A stretch of DNA of 14,514 nt, taken from the NCBI GenBank assembly GCA_001969505.1, contig LSSK01000189.1:1-14514 (forward strand), given 5' to 3'. A program made the position numbers and the translations under genes. This DNA is from Zancudomyces culisetae. Lineage: Eukaryota > Kickxellomycota > Harpellomycetes > Harpellales > Legeriomycetaceae. This document shows positions 1-8,005 of this stretch, one piece after another (the first letter of the stretch is position 1; the number at the start of each line of letters is the position of its first letter). Below the pieces are notes generated by a model that ran no database searches, was not told the DNA's origin, and was given only the letters and a program-made list of their open reading frames with translations.

Positions 1-510
1 AACCGTACTATCCAAACTCATTTCTTGGACTATTCTATCTTGTTTACCAAGTTCATCCAACAACTGGCCTTCAAATCCCACCAAAAAACTGCCACTCGTG
101 GCCAGCAAAAATCACAGAAAGCAGACGAGGATCGTACTACTAACTTTAACAACCTCTCGTCCACCAGCGCCTCTGTAATTTCCAAATATCTTTCTCTCCT
201 CATCCAGCATTTCTGCTTTGCCTTACCATCATTAAAGAACCCACCATCCACCACTGTTCTCAACAACTTGAAACCCTGTTGGTTTTCCATTCTTGATATT
301 CTTTCAACCGAAGATCGCGACACCTTGGTTGCGAACTTTGCTACCATCATTAACTCTACCAGCAATACCATTAAGGGCAAGCCTAAAAACAGAAATCTAT
401 ATCAATCTGGCAGATTTAATGCGCCTAACCTTTCCACTCCGATCGACATATTGAAAAATCTGAATTCTGATTATGTTGAGTTTTATAAGTTTAATCCTTC
501 GTTCTATTAA
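1..510 (+). CDS. URB2: C-terminal part of an Urb2/Npa2-like ribosome-biogenesis protein (5' end outside window)
   Basis: The frame is open from base 1 and ends at TAA 508–510, so only the last 169 residues are present. The final part reads like the Urb2/Npa2 C-terminal domain. An amphipathic helix (ISKYLSLLIQHF) is followed by a Leu-rich segment ending SILDILSTEDRDTL, which corresponds to the family's LLDLC-x-H/D-x-L stretch. The last block, ILKNLNSDYVEFYKF, resembles the family's terminal F-K-x-L-Y-x-D-Y-K-K-x-x-K. Urb2 is a nucleolar protein needed for early 60S (27S pre-rRNA) processing. A Lys/Gln-rich low-complexity stretch (about residues 28–45) precedes the helices. The gene is convergent with the NIF3 gene, 160 bp between the stops. 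The family call rests on remembered patterns over a fast-evolving tail, so it is moderate. Another HEAT/armadillo-type helical repeat protein is the main alternative. Confidence 0.55.
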   Translation, partial: NRTIQTHFLDYSILFTKFIQQLAFKSHQKTATRGQQKSQKADEDRTTNFNNLSSTSASVISKYLSLLIQHFCFALPSLKNPPSTTVLNNLKPCWFSILDILSTEDRDTLVANFATIINSTSNTIKGKPKNRNLYQSGRFNAPNLSTPIDILKNLNSDYVEFYKFNPSFY

Positions 511-670
511 ACACATTTCCGTTTTGTGAACTATTATACCCTTTACTAGTTTTGCTTTGCCTAAAAGTTAGCTTTTCTTTATTATTATTATTCATAATGA
601 AATCAATCACGAAATACCAAAATAATATTGATACTTGAAAACATAATAAGGCGGGGGTAAAAAAAGTTGC

Positions 671-1841
671 TCATTCCACCTGCAATGGATCTTTATCAGT
701 CTTGCTGACTACTACATCTACATCTGTTAGCTCCTTTTGCATGTAGCCCTGCAAAACCTTCAAGTACCCTCTTTCGCTATTTGAGTGTTCAGTTAGTATG
801 ACACTAATGTTCTTGCTTTTAGCTAGTAGCACTTCGTGATGGCTCATCTCCCCAGTAAAATAACAGTCGACTGGCACTTCTTCCGCTCCTTCTTTCCCCG
901 CACTACCAACTCCGGCATTTACAAGCACACTCGATCCGCTTCCTGCACATATTGCAATTTTTTGGATTTTCTTGGCACCACTTCCTAACTTGGAGTCGTG
1001 AATAGGAGCCCTACACACTCTGAGATGTTTTAACTCAAAGTTCTTCTTCACACGCTGTATCAATTCATCTATTGCAATTGGAGTGGCTAGCGTCAAGATT
1101 CTTCCCATCCCCGCGCCCTCCTGGTTCTCTATTTAGATGGTATCATTGCTTTAATTAATATCAAAAGTGTTGAATTATCCTTATTTATTTTTTTACAATC
1201 ATAATGAAAAGTGATACAATACAGTATAGTACAAAAGTAAACCGCAAGCTAATGTTTTCTTACCCAATCCCTGCAAGTCGGCTGGTTCAATCGGTTCCCG
1301 AACTCCGAATTTTCTATTACTATTGCTATTTCCAGTGTCAGTGCACTTGTCCTCCAACATATCACATATCCAGTCGTTGATCCCAAATCTACAGCTGTCA
1401 AGTGTTGTATGTGGTGAATATATACTGATTCCGTTTGCAATAGCTGTCAATACAAGACCCTGTTTGTGATTTCTAGTGGTTAATTGCCTATAGCCTTCAA
1501 AAATTGCCGGGTGGTATGCTACTATTACTCCCACATTCTCCTCCTTTATTGCTTCGTCCAATGTTTCCGTAGTAAGATCGATTGTCAAAAAAACCTTGTT
1601 TGCCGTTGGCTTAGTACATGGTGCCTCTATTTGGATTAGGGGGGGGGGGGGTTATGTATTGTTTGTTATTTCTTTTTTTAGTTGCACTTATTTTCTTGAG
1701 CCAACTGGTGCACACTGATAAATTTATATTGAAATACTTACCAACTAGGACGCCAACATTATCCCAACTCCCTGCAACGAGTTTTAGAGGTGCAAACTTC
1801 GTCATATAACTCTCTACTCGGCTTAACAGTTGTTTGCTCAT
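671..1841 (-). CDS. NIF3: NIF3/DUF34 family metal-binding protein (three exons)
   Basis: Three exons on the minus strand (1841–1742, 1626–1264, 1128–671) join in frame to a 306-residue protein, close to the usual length of fungal NIF3 proteins. The start is the only ATG placing the WDNVG block in normal N-terminal context. Family landmarks occur in order: GSWDNVGVLVEAP (24–36) across intron 1, VFLTIDLT (45–52), AYHPAIF (70–76), SPHTTLD (104–110), EGAGMGR (158–164) across intron 2, CAGSGSS (215–221), SHHE (250–253), TEHSNSERG (267–275) and a terminal VVVSKTDKDPL. The likely metal ligands H72, H106, D110, H269 and E273 are all present, so the protein looks intact. The family forms toroidal hexamers with a dinuclear metal site. 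Its cellular role is unsettled: yeast Nif3 was named for binding Ngg1, and GTP-cyclohydrolase or metal-chaperone roles have been proposed. The splice reconstruction is my own reading, supported by frame and by family match at both junctions. Confidence 0.95.
1129..1263 (-). other. NIF3 intron 2 (135 nt, phase 1)
   Basis: The donor is G|GTAAGA and the acceptor CTAAATAG|AG on the minus strand. This acceptor keeps frame into ENQEGAGMGRI, the expected NIF3 block. The nearer AG sites (ACCAG, GGAG) would break the frame with this donor. Confidence 0.85.
1627..1741 (-). other. NIF3 intron 1 (115 nt, phase 1)
   Basis: The donor is G|GTAAGT and the acceptor CAAATAG|AG, both read on the minus strand. 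Splicing creates the Glu codon of the family block LLVEAP. A run of 13 C on the transcribed strand (1651–1639) is followed at once by CTAAT, a good branch-site match, nine to twelve bases before the acceptor. A later AG (TACTAAG, ending 1610) would not keep frame with this donor. Confidence 0.9.
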
Positions 1842-4354
1842 TTTTCCTTTAGTTCACTAATCTGAATTGGGTTGTTAGTTATATTTCCTTTTTAGTTAAT
1901 CGCTAAGCTTCATATTTTTTTTTCATTCTGGTATTTAAGCTCGATTTTCAATAATTTTACTAGAAACAACCACACCCAGCCAATCAGCAATGTTTTTGAT
2001 TCTAGCCTAGATTCAAAACCCGCACATATTTTATAGACGTTTTTAGGCTCTAAAGTTTTGTCCAGCAACATATCTCACAACTTGAGAATGCAGTATCTAC
2101 TATCCACTGTACTGATTGATTTTTTTTATTTTAATTATTGCTTGAAAAATATATCATCATCTTTCCTCGTTGTAGCAGGTGAGATAGTATGCCTGTTTTA
2201 TTTTCAGAGCGTTACTAAAACACGTATGGGTTGAAGAAACAAAAAACACAACATTAATCAAGCCTGGTCGATAATCAGAAATAAATCGATGGTACTTCGT
2301 CCAGATAACGAGTTTTCATGTATCAAGCTCTCTTGGATATGGTTTTTATTTTATCTGGTCTTTTTTTTGAGCATATACGGTTTTTTTGAAAACAATATCA
2401 TCATTTGGTAAAGAAAAGAAAGGCTTGTTTGCTCAAATTCCAAAAAAAGCTAGCATTTCCCAAATATTTATAACGCATGTGGATATGTACTACAAACCTG
2501 TGGCTCTCAAGTGAAATCGACTCTGTTATACTTGGAAAAAACTGCTAAAATACAGTTAGTTTCTACTGTATTCAGTCTTTTAAGAGTTTTCCAAGAAAAC
2601 CGTTGTAACTACTAATACACAGTAACTAAAGCTGGAATATTTTTCGTCATTTCAATACGATGGCTCAGTATACCATTATCAACTTAGAGCGTATGTTGGA
2701 GCGTATATTTAGTTTTTCTAACTGCTTTCCAATAGTTAAACCTATTCAAAAGCACAATTATTGGATTGCATCCTAATGGAGTGTCGTGTAAAGTAACATG
2801 TTTTCGGCTTATTTCAAAAATGAAATGTTTGCGTTTACTACCTACCATATCTCATCTACCTCATTTTGATTCTCCTCATTCTTAGATAGCTATATTTCCA
2901 CTCCTATCTTCTTATATAGTCTCAATAAATGATAGCCTCAACTTGGCGCCTCGTTTACACAAAATCCCACCTTTTCCCTTCGTGAGATATACATATTGTT
3001 TTGCTTGGTGTCATGCAATTGTACCCTATTATACTCTTTTTTTTGGATTTTCCCTCTACGCTTTCCGGCTTGGGCTTTCCCATGCTTTTATGACATTATT
3101 GAGATGGAGTGTACCTATTAGTTCATTTTTTTTGACTTAGTTTTGTTTTTGGGGATTGGATTTGGTTTACAAATATGGTCATGAGCTTTTAGTTTTTAGA
3201 CATCACTGGTTAGAAAGTGGACCACAAAGCTATGTTCTTTTAGATTTACAAACAAAATTGAAATATATATCCTACAAAACACTAAAGGCGCTAATTTTTT
3301 TTTCTCGTGGATTATTCCAGGGTTTCGTACCCAAGAGCTCGTAGATCATCAAAAGGGAAGATGAGGGTTATATTTTTGTTTTCACATTGTGACATTTTGG
3401 TTATTTACGCAATAGATACAGCATAGGCTTTTCAGGCTTGGATAATTGTATTATAAATAAAGAGGCATGACAAAAGCTAGCCGAGATATTAGCTAAATAG
3501 TCACTCTAACCTTGTTTGTGTGAGTTACAATGACCGTTCATAATTTTGTTGCAAATACAAAAACAAGCATGTACTCCGAGGATTGCAGAGTTTTCTGAAT
3601 TAATAGGCTTAATCTTGCATTGAAAAATATTGGCGCATGTTACATTCTCCTAACCTATGCTCAGTGAAAGCGAGTATAAAATGTATTTTTGCCTTAGTTT
3701 ATTCGGATATGTTATACTTTGGCCCTATTAATCCATATACCTTTCAATTTTTGTATATCTGCAAAGTAAAAACAATATAAAGAAATTAGCCATGATTTCA
3801 CAGAAAAACAACTGACATGATACTTAACGCAGTATTAGAGTACCGATTAAATAAGTAGTCGAGGTCATCTATGAAAGTCATTTCCCCCCATACCACAGAA
3901 CCGTATTTTTTAGACCTCCTGACGAACCTATAATATATATGGTCGTGTAAAAAAGATATTAGCGCTACAGAGCTCATGTAGGCCGAAAGCCTGTTAGGGT
4001 TGCAAATAGCATACACCGTGATATATTACTTAGCTCCCAGAAACACACAAGCCTGCATGCTACTTTTTTAGGGAAATTATTTTTATTGTGATAGTGAATT
4101 TTACTTTAGTGGAGTTTTGTATGTTTGAGTAGCAATTATTTTTATATATTTGGAATATATTAAGTCTGTTTTAGCAGTAATTATATCTGGTTAGTGATTT
4201 GAAATATATATATATTTGAGTGTTTTAGCATTTGAGTTTGTTTCCAACACTTTTTCTAATCACTTATCAACTTATACTACCAATACTCGATTATTTAACT
4301 TTATAATTTCGTAGAGGTAAATAGGTAACTTAAGAATAAGTAACAATAATAAAC
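1842..4354. other. A+T-rich intergenic region between NIF3 and secreted-protein gene A
   Basis: About 2.5 kb with no gene I can support. Open frames at 2943–3140 and 3156–3344 (+) begin at TTG and show no family pattern, and a 72-codon frame at 3798–4016 (–) is equally featureless. The first few hundred bases should hold the NIF3 promoter. The last 200 bases should hold that of gene A: an (AT)6 run at about 4204–4215 lies roughly 140 bp before the ATG and could serve as a TATA element. The rest is homopolymer A/T runs. I see no terminal repeats, transposase remnants or RNA genes. Confidence 0.5.
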
Positions 4355-5902
4355 ATGAGAGGGTTAAGAAAAATAGCTGCAAATATCCACGTACTTGCAA
4401 TGCTCTATTCAGCATCTGCAAAATCTAGTTTTAGCACTAACACTAATCTTTTGGGCGAATGTACCAGTATTTACGGCGAAGATTTATTCTTCCTGGACAG
4501 AGGGTGCTCAGTATGCCATTGTGATGATGAAGGAATATTGTGTAATAGGTATAGACTGTGTAACCCATCAGACATCAACGAAGACTCTCTATTAAGCTAC
4601 GATATTGCAAAAAAGTGGGAAGCATATAACAGCTGTGTTGCCAAATATGACTATGATGTATTCAGTGGAGAAGATGGTTCTTCAAGCTGTATTTGCACGT
4701 TAAACGGCCCTAAGTGTAGCACCAAAGATTTTAGTAACGCTCATGAACTGTTGGATCATGTTACTCACAGGGATTTCAACTCGAAAACAGTGTCTAGATT
4801 CGATAATGTGCACCTAACCGAAAATAATGTAGAAAGGCATCTCATGTGCGTTGATACATTTGGAAGCGGTAGCTTTTACAGAAATGATGGATGTTCGGTA
4901 TGTGTATGTACACTACAGGGCAGACTTTGTGACAACAATATGTGCAAATCATCTTCTGATACAAAAGCAAAAACTTCTAAGGGAAGATGGCACGTAAAAC
5001 GAGCAGGAAAGCAAAGACAGGAAGAAACTGATCCCGGAACTGGCGGAGGAACTGATCCTGGAACTGGCGGAGGAGCTGATCCCGGAACTGGCGGAGGAAC
5101 TGACCCTGGAACCGGCGGAGGAACTGACCCTGGAACCGGCGAAAGCTTACCCGATTGTGACACATCTAGTCCTGCATATAGCACACCTAGCTCTGCATAT
5201 AGTCAGGACAAAACCCAAGTACCTTCACCCAGTTCTACTGAAACTTCAAGTGGCAAGATAATACTCACAAGCACTACTACAACGATAACTATAACCAACA
5301 CAACAACCAACGCAAGCACCATAGTTATTTCAATAACTAATACGAGTCTTCAAACAGCTGTGGTCACTGTTACAAGTACAACATTTTTCACTATAACCAA
5401 CGGGGATACCAATACAGGCTCAAATACATCTACTGGAGTGAGCAATGAAGATGCAGGCACAGGGACAGCACCAACTGTGACCGAGAGTACATCTCCATCA
5501 GTATTACAGATTGACAGTATTGTCATCGATAAGCTTGGGTTAAATACGGTTAATATTAAAACTATCAAGACTGATGATACAAGCAGCACTGATGGAAAAA
5601 CAGATTCAGCAACCCCAAATAGTGTAGCTGACGTTAAGGTAAATAAGGAAGCTGGTACAAAGTCATCCGAGTCATCCGAGTCATCTAAATCATCGACAAA
5701 ATCTAGTTTTCATACCATTCCGCTAGTCACTGAAATAGCAAATTCAAGTGTGGATACTACTTTAAACAATGCATCCTTGGATTCAGTTTCCTCAAAAACA
5801 AACGAAAAAACACCCAAGATTCCTAGTGTAACAGCACTTCCTGTATCAGACAAGGATGAAACACAAGAAATTCCACATGTTACTAAAATAGCGACCAGAT
5901 AA
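4355..5902 (+). CDS. Secreted modular protein A: three pacifastin/VWC-like cysteine modules, DPGTGGG stalk, Thr-rich core, IPxVT tail
   Basis: An intronless 515-residue protein. Residues 1–22 form a signal peptide (basic start, hydrophobic core, ending SASAKS). Three modules follow with six-cysteine spacing C-x14-C-x2-C-x-C-x6-C-x4/5-C: 36–69, 94–127 and 165–197. The second has Ser in place of the second and sixth Cys. A dibasic KR (215–216) looks like a Kex2 site. Next come five 8-residue repeats, TDPGTGGG (225–264), and a Thr/Ile/Val-rich beta-prone region (300–350) with many N-glycosylation sequons. The alternating motif IDSIVIDKLGLNTVNI spans 386–401, and three IPxVTx[IL] copies lie at 455–461, 489–495 and 506–512. 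There is no transmembrane helix or GPI signal, so secretion or wall attachment by other means is expected. The modules resemble pacifastin light-chain serine-protease inhibitors or VWC subdomains; inhibitor activity is inferred only. It shares its signal peptide and C-terminal motifs with the two genes downstream. The whole protein does not match a named family I know. Confidence 0.9.
   Translation: MRGLRKIAANIHVLAMLYSASAKSSFSTNTNLLGECTSIYGEDLFFLDRGCSVCHCDDEGILCNRYRLCNPSDINEDSLLSYDIAKKWEAYNSCVAKYDYDVFSGEDGSSSCICTLNGPKCSTKDFSNAHELLDHVTHRDFNSKTVSRFDNVHLTENNVERHLMCVDTFGSGSFYRNDGCSVCVCTLQGRLCDNNMCKSSSDTKAKTSKGRWHVKRAGKQRQEETDPGTGGGTDPGTGGGADPGTGGGTDPGTGGGTDPGTGESLPDCDTSSPAYSTPSSAYSQDKTQVPSPSSTETSSGKIILTSTTTTITITNTTTNASTIVISITNTSLQTAVVTVTSTTFFTITNGDTNTGSNTSTGVSNEDAGTGTAPTVTESTSPSVLQIDSIVIDKLGLNTVNIKTIKTDDTSSTDGKTDSATPNSVADVKVNKEAGTKSSESSESSKSSTKSSFHTIPLVTEIANSSVDTTLNNASLDSVSSKTNEKTPKIPSVTALPVSDKDETQEIPHVTKIATR
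4460..4561 (+). other. Cysteine module 1 of protein A (residues 36–69)
   Basis: All six Cys are present: 36, 51, 54, 56, 63 and 69. The C-x14-C-x2-C-x-C-x6-C-x5-C pattern, with Gly in the fourth loop (EG), matches the pacifastin/VWC scaffold. If it is a pacifastin-type inhibitor, the loop between Cys63 and Cys69 (NRYRL) would hold the reactive bond, probably at Arg65, suggesting a trypsin-like target. That is an extrapolation from arthropod inhibitors. Confidence 0.7.
4634..4735 (+). other. Degenerate cysteine module 2 of protein A (residues 94–127)
   Basis: Spacing is identical to module 1 (first to third Cys 18 residues, C-x-C, then x6), but Ser109 (TCT) and Ser127 (AGT) replace the second and sixth Cys. 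Each change is a single base away from a Cys codon. The remaining four Cys are 94, 112, 114 and 121. Confidence 0.7.
4847..4945 (+). other. Cysteine module 3 of protein A (residues 165–197)
   Basis: Six Cys at 165, 180, 183, 185, 192 and 197. The last loop has four residues (DNNM), the typical length in arthropod pacifastins. The body FGSGSFYRNDGCSVC is very like module 1 (YGEDLFFLDRGCSVC), so modules 1 and 3 come from an internal duplication. Confidence 0.7.
5027..5146 (+). repeat. Five tandem 24-bp units encoding TDPGTGGG in gene A
   Basis: Five head-to-tail copies of an octapeptide, T/A-DPGTG-GG, with the last ending GES. Units differ only at synonymous sites (GATCCC/GACCCT, ACT/ACC) and one Thr-to-Ala change, which suggests recent expansion. 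A flexible Gly/Pro-rich stalk between the cysteine modules and the Thr-rich core is the likely role. Confidence 0.95.
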
Positions 5903-8005
5903 AACACTCACATGAAAAAAGCATTTGAAAATTTTCTTTTGTGAAGCCACTTAGTTATAATGAGAATACAGTGGGTATATACTCTTTTTTTACTACTCAT
6001 AATGCGTTTCCGCACACAGTTTCTATATCTTTTTTATGTTTTTGAGTCCGTTTAGTCATTTACTTACTTTAACAGGGCTAAAGTTATAAAAATACAAAAA
6101 ACTTGAATGAAGCCCAATTCTGTGCTAACGTTGAGAATCCAGTGCAACAACAGCAAAGGTCGAATCATGTAGTTTGGATTATTTTATCTTCTACTAGTAA
6201 CATAAAGCTGGGTAAATAGTACATGGTCATGTAGGAAAAATGAGGAGTAAGAGAATGATATTATTCAAGCTATAATTGTACCAACTGTCGAGTATTTTGA
6301 CAGAAGGAGAGATCGGGGTAGTCATAAAATAGAACAAAACTAACTTGAATTTTAATATTCATGTTACATGAATTCAAGGCAAAAGTACATTTCCAGAGCT
6401 TTTTTTTTAATAAACCAAAAGAGCCAACAATGAGCGACCAGCAAGTAGTATTTGCAAAACATTACTGAGAGAACCACTTCTATATTCCCGCATATTTTGT
6501 TGTACTGGTCCAAGAATAAATGTCTTCAAACAGAAATTAAGTATACATAGGTTTATAGTCCCATATGCTTTTTTGCAGCCCACAATTCACTATGTAAATC
6601 TAGAGCAAATAACCCTACATCTTATTAGGCAAAACACAGCCATTAGTGGAACAATAAATTAAAGACTATCGAGGCATCTCCATTTTAAAAAGAAGGCCAC
6701 CGCTATAGATGAAAGAAAGAAGCTCACTCTGTGCATTTCTGTGTGTACAGTGATTTTACTGTATCCCATATCTACACCCTGAACTATACAACTTTCACAT
6801 CATAATGTGTTATTTTTTTGCCTGTAATAATTCTTGAACCTCCATCATGCCTTTCAGCCTGCAAACTGTGAAAATCACACATTCGTTTTTCTTTTAAAGA
6901 AAAAAATATATATTAATAAAAACTTAAATCCTGAGATCTAATACTCGGCAACTTGATTAAACGCAAACTTCAGCTGATATTGTTTAAGCTGTTCTCAAGA
7001 AAAAAATGTAAAAGAGGTTCAATTATCTTCAAATGAATTAAATAAAATCAGCCTTCTGGGTTTTTTGTAAAAATGGAATTCATTCTGAATTGTACTTACC
7101 AAGAATTATTTCTATTTTACCCAAAAGGCAGATCACAAGAAGGTGAATACACTATTAGGGCTATAACAAATTTTCCCAAAAAAAAATAAATAAACTTAGC
7201 ACCACGCAATCCAAATTCAAGTGGATATATACCATTTGTACATGAGTAACTACTTGCTATCAAAAATGAAAAAGAAACATATATTCGAGCCATTGTGAAT
7301 TATGAGTACTGTACCTAAATTTGAATGGAAAGGCAACACTAAAAATCAGGCTCAAACTTAAGGAAGCGGGCTAAAGTGCCTGGAATGATTGAGATTTATC
7401 TAAGCCTTTTGCTCAAAATGGCAAAAGTGAATAGATGGAACGAATAAAAGCTGTATTTATCCAGCGTGTAATCCTCCAAGTACATAACTTCAAGCATTTA
7501 AAAAAAATGATGTAGAAGCTGGGAAATTCTTACTAAATAGAATACACTAATATAAAAATCAAGATATATTCCCTTGTAAAAACACACAAAGGTCAGTGAT
7601 TTGGTCTATTGTGCTTTATGTTCGTGTGTACCAAAGCGACTATTTTAACAAGGGTCTAATATAACTTACACGCCAAGTTAGTACTCATTCAATATACTCC
7701 TGGCGTTGTTTGATTAATTTCGGTGGTAATTAAGTGAAAAATAGTAGAAAAAAAGGGAATAAGAAAAACATACCCGGTACGTGAATGATACAGAAACTTG
7801 CTTTATTTGTGTGTTTCTTCAATTCTGAACTACTAAAGCCAGTTTTGAAAAGTAAAGTATCAAGTTTCGATTTTACTTCAGATATATATAATCCCACATT
7901 TTCTTTTAACTTTAAACATACAAATATACCCTTCAAAAACAACACAATAACCATTTAAATAATTGTATATAGCGTAAAGGTGTAAACATCATTAAGAAAA
8001 ACACA
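5903..8005. other. A+T-rich spacer between genes A and B (2103 bp)
   Basis: No supportable gene. The 5' part should carry the 3' UTR of gene A and the last 150–200 bp the promoter of gene B. Candidate TATA elements are GATATATATA at 7881–7890 and TGTATATAG about 40 bp before the ATG. A minus-strand frame at 7730–7954 begins with ATG and ends near a GTATGT donor-like site, but it starts 51 bp from gene B's ATG and has no family pattern. An imperfect inverted repeat pairs 7051–7061 with 7119–7129 (10 of 11 bases). Confidence 0.5.

Noticed and set aside
2943-3344. Two consecutive plus-strand open frames of 62–65 codons
   Set aside because: Both begin at TTG, have no recognisable motif or link by splicing, and show the hydrophobic bias expected from T-rich noise.
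3798-4016. 72-codon minus-strand frame upstream of gene A
   Set aside because: No domain, no similarity to the neighbours, and a length expected by chance.
4876-5184. Minus-strand frames rich in PPVPGS and LRRFQGQF-like repeats
   Set aside because: They are antisense shadows of the TDPGTGGG repeat in gene A. Their periodicity is fully explained by the 24-bp unit.
7051-7129. Imperfect 11-bp inverted repeat, considered as a small MITE
   Set aside because: One mismatch, no target-site duplication, and no second copy seen in the window.
7730-7954. Minus-strand ATG frame with a GTATGT donor-like site, possible divergent first exon
   Set aside because: It starts 51 bp from gene B's ATG inside the presumed promoter, shows no family pattern, and no second exon could be identified.
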